Assembly: GCA_040222275.1 (NCBI GenBank)
Contig: JAVKDJ010000038.1
Coordinates: 1 to 64,000, forward strand
DNA from: CAXBNB01 sp040222275
GTDB lineage: Bacteria; Bacteroidota; Bacteroidia; Cytophagales; Cyclobacteriaceae
Direction: 5' to 3'
DNA length: 64,000 nt
Both the position numbers and the translations under genes were made by a program. Positions within the stretch are counted from its first letter, which is position 1. Every line of letters begins with the position of its first letter. Below the pieces are notes generated by a model. That model was not told the origin of the DNA and searched no databases. It saw nothing but the letters and a program-made list of their open reading frames with translations. Shown here piece by piece: positions 49,490 through 58,771 of this stretch.

Positions 49490-50047
49490 CTACAGTCGTT
49501 GTTTCAATTGCTTGATACCCCGGGACAAGAGGGATTTTACTGTGCCCTCAGGCTTATTCAGGATACCGCTAATTTCTATGATTTTAAGGTTCTCAAAATA
49601 TTTTAATGTCAATACTTCCTGGTAAATGATGGGGAGTCCGGTTATTGCATTTCGAACCTTTAAGAATTGCTTGTGCCTTTCAAATTCCTTTTCTGCAGAA
49701 GATTGTTCTTCCTGAAGCACTGGATCGGTTGATGATTTATTTGAAAAACCTTCCCAACCTAGGGCATCAAGTGACACTGGCCTATAGTTCTGTGCTCTAT
49801 AGTACAACCTTATTTCGTTGGTTGCTATTTTATAAAGCCAACTTTGTATGGAGATTCCTTTCCATTTGAATTTACCTATACCGAGAAATGCTTTTAAAAA
49901 AGTTTCTGCGCAAATGTCCCTGGAAGTATTGAAGTCTTTTGTCCTCTTCAGGCAATAATTGAAGATTCTACGGTAGTGTTCATCATATACCTTTCCAAAT
50001 TCATTGGGATTCTTCTTGATTTCTTTGATAAACTCTTCTTCACTCAA
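49490..50047 (-). CDS. ECF-type RNA polymerase sigma factor
   Basis: The product of about 185 residues has region 2 (FGKVYDEHYRRIFNYCLKRT, AETFLKAF, SIQSWLYKIATNEI) and region 4 (ITGLPIIYQEVLTLKYFENL, IIEISGILNKPEGTVKSLLSRG), the sigma-70 group IV plan. No ATG is available near the N-terminus. The TTG at 50071 lies within the putative -10 box, so I favour the TTG at 50047 (first residues MSEEEFIKE). The gene has its own copy of the promoter it probably recognises, so autoregulation is likely. Confidence 0.85.
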   Translation of the reverse strand: MSEEEFIKEIKKNPNEFGKVYDEHYRRIFNYCLKRTKDFNTSRDICAETFLKAFLGIGKFKWKGISIQSWLYKIATNEIRLYYRAQNYRPVSLDALGWEGFSNKSSTDPVLQEEQSSAEKEFERHKQFLKVRNAITGLPIIYQEVLTLKYFENLKIIEISGILNKPEGTVKSLLSRGIKQLKQRL

Positions 50048-50061
50048 AGTTTTATTCTTAT

Positions 50062-50088
50062 TAATACCCAACCTTTAAAAAGGTTGCA
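50062..50088 (-). promoter_or_regulatory. ECF-type promoter copy 1 (autoregulatory)
   Basis: TGCAACC (50088-50082), 12 bases, GGGTATTA (50069-50062) on the minus strand, directly before the sigma start at 50047. It is the same motif and spacing as 49463-49489. Confidence 0.6.
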
Positions 50089-50394
50089 TTCAAACCGCTA
50101 TAATGTACCCATGATGAAACTGATCTCTGTGAAAGTTAGCGTTTTGGAGAGAGAAAAACCGTGTAGAATATTCATAGAATGGAAGTTTCCTAATACAATA
50201 CCCATTTATGGGACCATTGTTGACCTTTATATCTACTCAGAGATTGTTGCAACTATTGTTATTACTTTTTGAGGGAGTTTCCAAAGTGAGGGACATAAAG
50301 CAGGAGTGGGTTTTAGAATATGACCATGTAGGACTAATTCATCAGAAGTCAGGAATATACTCCGTTGGATGAGTTGCTCCCATCAGCCTTTAAG

Positions 50395-53300
50395 TCAAAC
50401 CGCGTTCTTTGGCACTACCCTCATTACCCCATTCATGATCCTCCAATGCCCTGGGAATGTGCAGACAAATGGGTAGTCACCGGGTTTTGTAGGGGCTATA
50501 AATTTGAGCACTACCTCAGTGTCCGGGTTCACCAATTTAGTCGAATACAGCACCTGAGGTACATCGGGCACGTAGTTTTTGGCGGCCCCATCGGCACTGG
50601 CGGCCATTTTGTCTGCAGCCGCCCCAACTATTTCCAGGCTTCCTGGCTGTATGATCAGAAGGTTATGTTGCATGAAGTCAATGTTCTTAAACCTGATCTC
50701 GATACTTTCTCCAGCCTCTACCTCAAAGGACTTGAGGTCGTACTTCATTTCGTTGGCTATAGGTTGTATCCTAATGACCTTTGATGCTGCCATTGTCATA
50801 TCATCAGGTGCCACTATGCCGCCCTTTTCATCATAGTAGTTTTTTACAAACACCTTCGCTATGGAGTTCTGTTTGTTGAACAGAGGCTTGGACGATTGCC
50901 CTTTTATTTCCTCAATTTGATATTTCCATTTTCCAGACAATGGAACCGTTTCGGTGGCGGTTGTCAATTTTATGTCTTCCGGATTGCCCCAAAACCCTCC
51001 ATTGCTACCTGTGTCGGTAATTTTCACGGCTATTATATTTTTCCCGGCTTTCAGTATATTGGCAGGCACCCTGTATTTTCTAAACATATCCCACTTAGCA
51101 GTTTCACCTCCTACTTTCACCCCATTCACCCAGGTTTCATCCGAGTCATCAATGGGGCCAAGGTGGAGGGTAGCCGCCCCTGAACCGCCCCTGGCTTGCA
51201 GTTCAAACTCATTTCTAAACCAAATAACCCCATCTACAGCACCTATTTCCGTGTTTTCCCAATGTCCGGGAACTTGCACTTCGTCCCATGTGGATGTATT
51301 GAGGTTAAGAGCCCATCTGTCTTTTGGGGTGCCAGCATTTTCACCCAAAACCTCAGCGATCAAATTGGGAGAAATGTCTTCTATAGATTTCATGAAGCCT
51401 GCCCGATGTTTGACAGACGCAACATAAAGTGCCTGTGAAAGCCATTCGTCCTGCACTATTTCTGCAGAGGTTGACAACTCATGGAGTTTTTTACCGATGG
51501 CCTGTGAAGCCGGCATTTGCGAAGCGGCCAAAAGCGCTGCAAGCTGCGTGTGTGGGTTGCGGTCGTTCAAAATATTTGAAGCCAGTATGGCCCTGGCTGT
51601 CCATGCTGTCTTGGGCAGCACTTGTAGGGCGGCTTTTCTAACCCCTGCCGATGGGTGGTTCAGGGCATTGATGACTACCTTGGAGGTTTTGCGGTCCATT
51701 TGTGAGTGGATCAATCCCAAGCCATGAAGGGACCAAAGGGCATGAATGGCCGCAGGGTTGATTCCCAACTCATCAGTCCATTGGCTTTTCACCAATACCA
51801 GCAGGCGATCGGCTATGTCGGGATTGTCCCTTTCCACAAGCAGCCTTTGGGCGGTCAATCTCCAAAAAAGGTTATCATTTTTAAGTGCTTCTATAAGCCC
51901 TTCAGGATCGTCTATAGAAAGCGACATTGGTTGTTTTTGGGTGGCACCTTTATATACCAGCCGATAGATGCGGCCATGTTTTTTGTCGCGCAATGGATTG
52001 ATGTGGGCATTACCAGCACCATTTTCAAATCCCGGTGGTGTAGGGTTGTGCTGGATAATGAAGTTGTACCAGTCTGCGAACCAGACCGCACCATCAGGAC
52101 CCACCTCGGCATGTACAGGGCCAGACCAATTGTCGTTGCTGGCTGTCAAATTCCAGCCATCTTTTTCTTTGAAACCAGCACCATTTTCTTCCAAAATGGC
52201 ATTGTGGATCAGCCTGCCTGTGGGTTCACATACCAACGCGATCTTATTCCAATAATCGGAAGGAAAGTCCCGGGCTGTATATAAGTTGTGGCCGGCTGCC
52301 GCTGTAAACCCGCCAAATACATCCACCTGCCTTACCTGATCGGTAATAGGATGAAATGCATAGTGGCCATCTATTTTCTTGCTGCCATTGTCTGGCAACC
52401 CCTCTATGTTTTTTAAATAATGATTCGGGATGCCCATATACACACTATGGGTGTTGTTTGCAGTAGAGGCAAACACCTCGAAATTTTCCGAGAACCCAAG
52501 CCCCCAGGTGTTGTTGCTGGTTTTGCCCATTTGTTCAAGATTGGAACCATCGGGGTTGAACCTGAATATGCCTTGCCGGAATTGGGCCGGTGATCCGTTG
52601 ATTTCCCCTTTGAAACCTGAGTAGCCCACTGTTCCCCAAATTTTGTTGTCAAAGCCATATTTAAGATTGGAAGGGCCGGCATGGGTGTCGTAGGTGCCCC
52701 AGCCACTCATGATTGTCTTACGAACGTCTGCCTTGTCGTCCCCATCTGTGTCTTTCAGGAAAAGAAAATGTGGTGCCTGGGATACTATAATACCCCCGTT
52801 GGCAAAAACTATCCCGGTTGGGATGTTGAGGTTTTCAGCGAAAATGGTGAATTTATCGGCCTTGCCGTCCAGATCGGTATCTTCACATATTTTGATCCGG
52901 TCATCACCTGTGCCTTCACTGCCCCGCACCGTATTGGGATAGTCCACAGTTTCTATCACCCACAACCTACCGCGCTCGTCCCACGACATGGCTATAGGGT
53001 TAACAATATCAGGCTCGGCGGCAAACAGCTTCAACTCAAAACCAACAGGAACCTGCGCAAGCTGCATGGATTGTTCGGGGGAGAGTGGCTGTTGTAGCTT
53101 CAGTGGCGGGTCCCTTTTTTCATAGTTTGGGATTTTAGCAGCAGTATAGGCCGGTTTGGGAAATTCAAGTTCACTTGTTTTTGTTGCGGTTTCCTCGCCT
53201 ACAGCCCAGAAAATCCCTTTTTTCATCAGATCGTGGAAGCCGGGGTTGGACCATGTTTTCTCGTCATGGCCATAAGCGGTGTAAAACATCCTTCCTTTTT

Positions 53301-53913
53301 CATAGGTGTTCACCCATGTCCAGGGTTCTTTGTGGTTGCCGTCCACTCTTTCCATCAATATACCGATGGAGGGATTCAGTTTTTGATGCACATAAGTTTC
53401 GTCCCATGTTTCAAATTCCTGTATTCCTGAGATCACACTTTGGCCGGATGATGTGAGTTTTGCTGTGAAAGTGCCCGTTTTATGAGACTTGAACTGGCCA
53501 CCCACCAAATCAACATAGGATGCTGAATTGCGGAAGCAAAAGGAAGCGCAATGGATTGGTATAAGGCCTTTGCCTGATGCCACAAAATCGAGCAACGCCC
53601 TTTCCTGCCCACTGGTTATTTCATCAATATTGGCGTAGATAGCCAGCCCATCGTATTTGGATAGGGTTTCGTCGTTCAGGTCGTTGGTATCGGTGGTATA
53701 GGTAAACTGGATACCGCTGGTTACCAGGGCTGACGCCAGCATAGGCATATATTTTTCAGAATGATGGTGCTCGCTGTTGTGGCCTAAAAACAATATCTGG
53801 ATGTTTTTGCTCTTGTTGATAGCACTATGTTTGCCCCCCGAGCAGGATAACAATGCGAAGAGAAGAAGGGACAAAATGGTATTGAACCACCGGGTTTTCG
53901 ACTGGTTGATCAT
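50395..53913 (-). CDS. ThuA / PVC-type dehydrogenase / jelly-roll / blue-copper multidomain lipoprotein
   Basis: The product is about 1172 residues with a lipoprotein signal (ILSLLLFALLSC). Domain order: ThuA-like (about 35-260, ILFLGHNSEHHHSEKY, GKGLIPIHCASFCF); sorbosone-dehydrogenase/PVC-type propeller (about 290-690, GFELKLFAAEPDIVNP, ERGRLWVIETVDYP); HEAT-like helices (about 690-870); a galactose-binding jelly roll (about 900-1015, WDEVQVPGHWENT, DSDETWVNGVKVGG); and a C-terminal cupredoxin (about 1050-1170). Copper ligands His (FMQHNLL) and Cys-His-Met (CTFPGHWRIMNGVM) are conserved. No CxxCH heme motif is present, unlike many PVC-type relatives. It is divergent from the AraC regulator. 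ATG 53913 was chosen; another ATG lies at 53946. Confidence 0.85.
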   Translation of the reverse strand: MINQSKTRWFNTILSLLLFALLSCSGGKHSAINKSKNIQILFLGHNSEHHHSEKYMPMLASALVTSGIQFTYTTDTNDLNDETLSKYDGLAIYANIDEITSGQERALLDFVASGKGLIPIHCASFCFRNSASYVDLVGGQFKSHKTGTFTAKLTSSGQSVISGIQEFETWDETYVHQKLNPSIGILMERVDGNHKEPWTWVNTYEKGRMFYTAYGHDEKTWSNPGFHDLMKKGIFWAVGEETATKTSELEFPKPAYTAAKIPNYEKRDPPLKLQQPLSPEQSMQLAQVPVGFELKLFAAEPDIVNPIAMSWDERGRLWVIETVDYPNTVRGSEGTGDDRIKICEDTDLDGKADKFTIFAENLNIPTGIVFANGGIIVSQAPHFLFLKDTDGDDKADVRKTIMSGWGTYDTHAGPSNLKYGFDNKIWGTVGYSGFKGEINGSPAQFRQGIFRFNPDGSNLEQMGKTSNNTWGLGFSENFEVFASTANNTHSVYMGIPNHYLKNIEGLPDNGSKKIDGHYAFHPITDQVRQVDVFGGFTAAAGHNLYTARDFPSDYWNKIALVCEPTGRLIHNAILEENGAGFKEKDGWNLTASNDNWSGPVHAEVGPDGAVWFADWYNFIIQHNPTPPGFENGAGNAHINPLRDKKHGRIYRLVYKGATQKQPMSLSIDDPEGLIEALKNDNLFWRLTAQRLLVERDNPDIADRLLVLVKSQWTDELGINPAAIHALWSLHGLGLIHSQMDRKTSKVVINALNHPSAGVRKAALQVLPKTAWTARAILASNILNDRNPHTQLAALLAASQMPASQAIGKKLHELSTSAEIVQDEWLSQALYVASVKHRAGFMKSIEDISPNLIAEVLGENAGTPKDRWALNLNTSTWDEVQVPGHWENTEIGAVDGVIWFRNEFELQARGGSGAATLHLGPIDDSDETWVNGVKVGGETAKWDMFRKYRVPANILKAGKNIIAVKITDTGSNGGFWGNPEDIKLTTATETVPLSGKWKYQIEEIKGQSSKPLFNKQNSIAKVFVKNYYDEKGGIVAPDDMTMAASKVIRIQPIANEMKYDLKSFEVEAGESIEIRFKNIDFMQHNLLIIQPGSLEIVGAAADKMAASADGAAKNYVPDVPQVLYSTKLVNPDTEVVLKFIAPTKPGDYPFVCTFPGHWRIMNGVMRVVPKNAV

Positions 53914-54078
53914 AGATATTTTTAAGCTTAAGTGATGTCCGGGCATAGTTGTGCAAGTAAAGTCTATACAAATTAGCTCAACTATTAGTTATATGTCTTT
54001 CTGTATTATGGCTAAAACTGACTGTTTTATATCTTTTTTTAATAATAAATAAAATTAATTGGTCATTTTTGTATTAAA

Positions 54079-54951
54079 ATGAGACCTCCAATACAAAAAT
54101 CGGCCATCCCTGAAGCCAGGACGTACCTGATGCAAGACCTGAATGAAGCTTACTTTGATCCGAATTGGCACTTTCATGAGGAGTATCAATTGGTAGTGGT
54201 TTTAAAAGGTACAGGTACCAGGTTTGTGGGCGACAACATCAAGCATTTTGAGGCAGGGGATATGGTCTTTACCGGCCCCAACCTTCCCCACGTCTGGCGG
54301 AGTGATGACACCTACTTCGAAAACCATGAGCTTTTGACACGCTGTGTGGTGATTTATTTTTCCGAGCGTTTTATGGGACAGGCTTTTTTGAAAAAAGAAG
54401 AAATGGCCAACTTGAGGGAATTGTTCGGCAGGGCCAATAGAGGCCTGGAGGTAGTAGGTAGTACGCGGGACGTGATACAGGGGAAAATGCTGGACATGCT
54501 GGAACAAGATGGGTTTGATGGAGTGCTTTCTCTGCTTCAGATCTTAAATATGATTTCGAAATCCGAGGAGGTGAAGTACATCAACAAAACCGGCTACCTG
54601 AACACCGTAACATCATCAGATTCCGAACGCATGCGTGCTGTCCACAACTTTGTGCTCAACAACTACAAAGGCAATATTTTGCTGGAAGATGCCGCGTCAT
54701 TGGCCAACCTGTCGCCAACTTCATTTAGCAGATACTTCAAAGCCCGGACGAATAAAACCTTTTCGGATTTTGTAACCGAATTGAGGATAGGCCAGGCATG
54801 CAAACTGCTCCTGGGGGGTGATATGGCGATCACCCAGATAGCCTTTGAGTGCGGGTACCAGACACTTTCACATTTCAACCGAAAGTTTAAAGACATGACG
54901 GGCACCAGTCCCATGAAATATAAGAAGGCTTACAGCAGGCTGACATCCTGA
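54079..54951 (+). CDS. AraC-family transcriptional regulator with cupin sensor
   Basis: The 290-residue protein has an N-terminal cupin (WHFHEEYQLVVVLKGTGTRF, GDMVFTGPNLPHVW) and a C-terminal AraC DNA-binding pair of helix-turn-helix motifs (LEDAASLANLSPTSFSRYFK; ITQIAFECGYQTLSHFNRKFKDMTGTSPMKYKK). Such regulators sense sugars or small metabolites. It faces the giant ThuA/dehydrogenase gene across a 165-base AT-rich divergent region and probably controls it. Confidence 0.9.
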   Translation: MRPPIQKSAIPEARTYLMQDLNEAYFDPNWHFHEEYQLVVVLKGTGTRFVGDNIKHFEAGDMVFTGPNLPHVWRSDDTYFENHELLTRCVVIYFSERFMGQAFLKKEEMANLRELFGRANRGLEVVGSTRDVIQGKMLDMLEQDGFDGVLSLLQILNMISKSEEVKYINKTGYLNTVTSSDSERMRAVHNFVLNNYKGNILLEDAASLANLSPTSFSRYFKARTNKTFSDFVTELRIGQACKLLLGGDMAITQIAFECGYQTLSHFNRKFKDMTGTSPMKYKKAYSRLTS

Positions 54952-54958
54952 TTTCCAA

Positions 54959-56071
54959 CTACTTTATTACAATCCTTTTAGTGATGACGTTGTGTGATGT
55001 GCGCACTTTTACAAAATATACATCTTTGCGCTTATGGCTCAGGTCAATGTTTAAGTGATCGGCACCTACATCCTCCTTACTGAACATGTTTTCTCCCCAT
55101 AGGTTGTAAACGTCCAATTGTAATATTTCCTCTGATGCTTTGATGGTGAATATGCCTGATGATGGTACAGGAAAAATGCTAACTGTGGACGAATTGAGGC
55201 CCAGTGGATGAACCGAGACCATTTTAGAGTATTCAAAATCACCATTGAAATCGGTCTGCTTGAGCCGGTAGTAGGAGGTAGTGTTCAGTCGGTTTTTGTC
55301 TGTCAGTGAGTAGCTCAGGCGCTCATTGCTGGTGCCTGCACCTGCGAGCCGTCCACGTTCCTCCCATTTTTCACCATCAGTGCTGCGTTCGATGGTGAAA
55401 AAATCATTGTCTGTCTCCGACTCTGTTTCCCAGATCAGCTTTACGAGATCGTCAGATGTGCGTTCTGCTTCAAAGTTTAAAAGCTTTATGGGAAGTGAAT
55501 TATCGTAATAGACGGTCATCTGCGCATGATCCGCCTGCGCTGTTGGAAGAACAGATAGAGATGCTAATTCAGCACTGAGGGCTACACCAAAATCTGAAGC
55601 ATTGATATCTGAAGGAGTCCAGGTGGTGCCCCAAAGATCTGACGACCCACCATAGCTGCTGGTGAAGTCGGAACTTGCCCAGTCCGTGCCAGTATCGGCA
55701 TAATCTGACCCGACAATCGTGCCCCCTTTTATGATTCTCACGGATTCATCAGTAACATTTACGAGCGCTAATCCTGTTGCTTTTTTTTCAATTTCTATAC
55801 TTATACCACATATAGTAGCTGTAGTGGGAATTGAAAAGCCAAAATTTGTAAACCTGAGATAGTTGGTTTTGTCGCCTATGACCAGGGCCGTTGCGGTAGC
55901 GTAGAGGTTATTAGAAGTTTGGGCATTTGTAAGGTCGATCCAGGCTATGCTTCCTATACCTGTTCCATTGGATACACTGGATGGACTGTTGGGCCCACTG
56001 GTTAAGCATTGGGCAAAACCCTGGGAACAGATGGCAAGCATCAGTACAACTATCGGAATCTTTTTGATCAC
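54959..56071 (-). CDS. Type IX-secreted protein
   Basis: The 370-residue protein has a signal peptide (MIKKIPIVVLMLAICSQGFAQ). The N-terminal half is a beta-sandwich with Ser/Thr-rich strands (NYLRFTNFGFSIP, CGISIEIEKKATG). A fibronectin-like segment (KLLNFEAERTSDDLVKLIWETES, YYRLKQTDFNGDFEYS) precedes the C-terminal sorting domain (SIFPVPSSGIFTIKASEE, VYNLWGENMFS, VYFVKVRTSHNVITKRIVIK). The same C-terminal layout occurs in the cargo at 42179. Function unknown. Confidence 0.8.
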   Translation of the reverse strand: MIKKIPIVVLMLAICSQGFAQCLTSGPNSPSSVSNGTGIGSIAWIDLTNAQTSNNLYATATALVIGDKTNYLRFTNFGFSIPTTATICGISIEIEKKATGLALVNVTDESVRIIKGGTIVGSDYADTGTDWASSDFTSSYGGSSDLWGTTWTPSDINASDFGVALSAELASLSVLPTAQADHAQMTVYYDNSLPIKLLNFEAERTSDDLVKLIWETESETDNDFFTIERSTDGEKWEERGRLAGAGTSNERLSYSLTDKNRLNTTSYYRLKQTDFNGDFEYSKMVSVHPLGLNSSTVSIFPVPSSGIFTIKASEEILQLDVYNLWGENMFSKEDVGADHLNIDLSHKRKDVYFVKVRTSHNVITKRIVIK

Positions 56072-56532
56072 TTTTTGGGCAAATGGGTTAAAAGAAACAT
56101 TGACGTATCACCAAAGGTAGGTGGTCGATTAGAAAACTTTATTCACGATGTACTTAGTTTAATAACGTTGATATTGGATCCAAAAAATACAGATGGATCC
56201 TGAAAATCTTTAACTCATAAAGAGCTCATATAGCTGGAAGCCAATGTAGTTTTATTGGCGTGTTATTGACTTGGGCTTGAAAAGTGTGCATGGAGTCAAA
56301 TAGTATGCAAGCATACATATTATTCACTTGAAATCATAGTGGTTAAGCAAATGGTAACATTGTGTTAATATTTATTTAAAACTAAGGTAACACAATAGAA
56401 GCGAGTTTTGTGGCACTCCAGGGTGCTCAAAGACAGGAAATAGTTTAGGAAGCACCTTCTTGCAGAGCTTTAAAAGGCACTGAAATTGTAGTTCTCATTC
56501 ACCAGTTTTTCAGGGCATGTCTTGACATTCAT
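56072..56532. other. Gene-free stretch of about 460 bases
   Basis: It separates the type IX cargo gene start from the ppk1 stop. AT-rich, no convincing frame, no clear hairpin with T-run. It probably holds the cargo-gene promoter. Confidence 0.4.
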
Positions 56533-58632
56533 TTACATATTTGTTGCCAATTCTTCCCATTTTTTCACCAACTCAAAAGAAGCCATTTGGGAGTGTACTT
56601 CAGGTTCGTTTGGTTTTCTTTCTATGCTGATATTGTCATTGTGTTGTCCGATCATCACCGCCTTGGTATTATCAGCCAACTGAAGGTTTAGAATTTCTTT
56701 GATTTGGTTTTTGAGGGTGCTGTTATATACTGGAAAGATGACCTCAATCCTGCTTCGAAGGTTTCTTTTCATCCAATCGGCCGACCCCATAAATATTTCT
56801 TCATTGCCATTGTTGTGAAAAACGAACATTCGGGAGTGCTCCAAAAACCTGCCTACTATCCTCCTGACAGTAATGTTGTCGCTAATTCCCTCGACCCCAG
56901 GAACAAGGCAGCAAACACTTCGGACAATCATCTCAACCTGAACACCGGCCTGGCTTGCTTCATATAGCTTTTCAATCATCACCCTCTCCTGTAGGTTGTT
57001 GAGTTTGATAACGATCCTGCCGGTTTTGCCTTCATTTACATGTTTTATTTCCCTGTCAATAAGCCGCTTGAGGTTGTCTATAATGTTGAATTGGGAAACG
57101 AACAGGTGCTTGAACGGTTTGGGCGGTTTTCGTCTATAAAGGTAATTGAAGAGGTCGTTGAGTTCCTCTCCGATTTTTTTATGGCAGGTCAACAATCCCT
57201 GGTCCGAATAGGTTTTGGCTGTTTTTTCGTTGAGGTTGCCTGTACCAAGATAGGAATAGTTTCTGGTAGATCCGTCTTCCATTTTTTTTCTGACCAGTGC
57301 CACCTTGGCATGTACTTTTAGGCCTGGTATACTGTAAATCACTTTCACACCAGATTCCTGCATTTTCTCTGCCCACATCAGGTTGTTGGCCTCATCGAAG
57401 CGGGCCTTGAGTTCCATAAACACCGTCACATGCTTTCCATTTTGGGCTGCACTGATCAGTGCTTCACCTATTATGGAGTTTTTGGCCATCCGGTAAAAGG
57501 CCACCTTTATTTGAGATACATGGGGATCGATGGCCGCCTGGTTGAAAAACTGGAGGACGTAGTTGTAAGAATGGTATGGAAAATGGAGCATTTGGTCACA
57601 GTCGTCTATGGCAGAAAAAATAGACCTGTGTTTTTCTATATTATGGTTTCTGAGTTGTTTGAGTTTTGGGAATACCAGCCGCTTGCCAATGGGGTTGGGC
57701 AACTCGAAAAAATCCATGAGGTTGTGGTGCGATCCGCCAGGCACCATGTCGTCAGGCGATAAGTTGAATGCTTCGGTAATAAAGTCCAACAATTCACGGG
57801 AAATAGCCGCATCGTATAGAAACCGGGATGGTGTACCGAGGTTTCTTTTGCTGATTTGCTTTTGAATCTTGCTTACCAGATCGCCACTGTACTCATCTTC
57901 AATATGCAGGTCAGCATCCTTGTTCAGCTTCACAGCTCTACATTCCTGGATTTCGTAATCAGGAAATATAAAATCCAGGTGCATTTGTACCACATCATCC
58001 AGATAGACGAAAATGTGTTGGCCTTCTTCGGCTGGCACTCCATAAAACCTTGGCAATTTATCAGAAGGGATGTTCAGATAGGCGAATTCTACCCTGCCGG
58101 AAAATTTGTCTTTGAGGCTGAGCACATAGTATAGTTCCCGGTTGTTGAGAAAGCGCTCCCTATTGGTATTGCTAAAAAAGAAGGGTTGTAGATAGGCAAG
58201 CACCTTTGTTTTGAAATAAAAAAGACAGGCTGCTTTTTGTGTTTCGTTTAGCTCCCTGAAATCACGCAGGAAGACACCCTCTTTTTCAAGGTCTTTGAGC
58301 ACACCATTTCGCAGCGCGTCTCCATATTCATCCATCTGCAAGCGTACTATCCTCAAAACTTCCTTTAGTGATTTTTCCGGCTGCACATCGATCGCTTCAT
58401 TGATTTTCTTCTTGTTGATTTCTATCAACTGCCTGATATCGGCCACACGCACCCTGAAAAACTCGTCCTGGTTGGAAGAATAGATCGCCAGAAATTTCAA
58501 TCTTTCATACAAAGGGTTAGACTTGTCCTTTGCTTCCATAAGTACGCGTTGGTTAAATGAAAGCCAACTCACATCCCTGTCGTGGAATACAAAGTTTTGA
58601 TCAGAATCCTGGGCAACTGTCAATTCGTTCAT
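56533..58632 (-). CDS. ppk1: Polyphosphate kinase 1
   Basis: The 699-residue enzyme makes polyphosphate from ATP. Marks are DRDVSWLSFNQRVLMEA, SSNQDEFFRVRVADI, QIKVAFYRMAKNS, the PLD-like block IYSIPGLKVHAKVALV with the phosphorylated His, YSYLGTGNLNEKTAKTYSD, and the late MGSADWMKRNLRSRIEV. The start is ATG 58632 (MNELTVAQDSD); the longer frame would add an unrelated hydrophobic stretch. It is divergent from the GAF protein gene. Confidence 0.96.
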   Translation of the reverse strand: MNELTVAQDSDQNFVFHDRDVSWLSFNQRVLMEAKDKSNPLYERLKFLAIYSSNQDEFFRVRVADIRQLIEINKKKINEAIDVQPEKSLKEVLRIVRLQMDEYGDALRNGVLKDLEKEGVFLRDFRELNETQKAACLFYFKTKVLAYLQPFFFSNTNRERFLNNRELYYVLSLKDKFSGRVEFAYLNIPSDKLPRFYGVPAEEGQHIFVYLDDVVQMHLDFIFPDYEIQECRAVKLNKDADLHIEDEYSGDLVSKIQKQISKRNLGTPSRFLYDAAISRELLDFITEAFNLSPDDMVPGGSHHNLMDFFELPNPIGKRLVFPKLKQLRNHNIEKHRSIFSAIDDCDQMLHFPYHSYNYVLQFFNQAAIDPHVSQIKVAFYRMAKNSIIGEALISAAQNGKHVTVFMELKARFDEANNLMWAEKMQESGVKVIYSIPGLKVHAKVALVRKKMEDGSTRNYSYLGTGNLNEKTAKTYSDQGLLTCHKKIGEELNDLFNYLYRRKPPKPFKHLFVSQFNIIDNLKRLIDREIKHVNEGKTGRIVIKLNNLQERVMIEKLYEASQAGVQVEMIVRSVCCLVPGVEGISDNITVRRIVGRFLEHSRMFVFHNNGNEEIFMGSADWMKRNLRSRIEVIFPVYNSTLKNQIKEILNLQLADNTKAVMIGQHNDNISIERKPNEPEVHSQMASFELVKKWEELATNM

Positions 58633-58771
58633 GGTGATAAAATTAAATACATAGAATACAACGGAGTAACAAAACCTTAAGATTATTTGCCAACAAATAA
58701 AAAAGAGTTGCAACAACTATCTTTGACTGGCGTAAGCTACTTACCCCTCAATTATTAAACCCTGATGGATT

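Noticed and set aside
50111..50272. 53-codon frame with ATG ATG divergent from the sigma gene
   Set aside because: It has no family match, and its hydrophobic end looks accidental; it would need experimental support.
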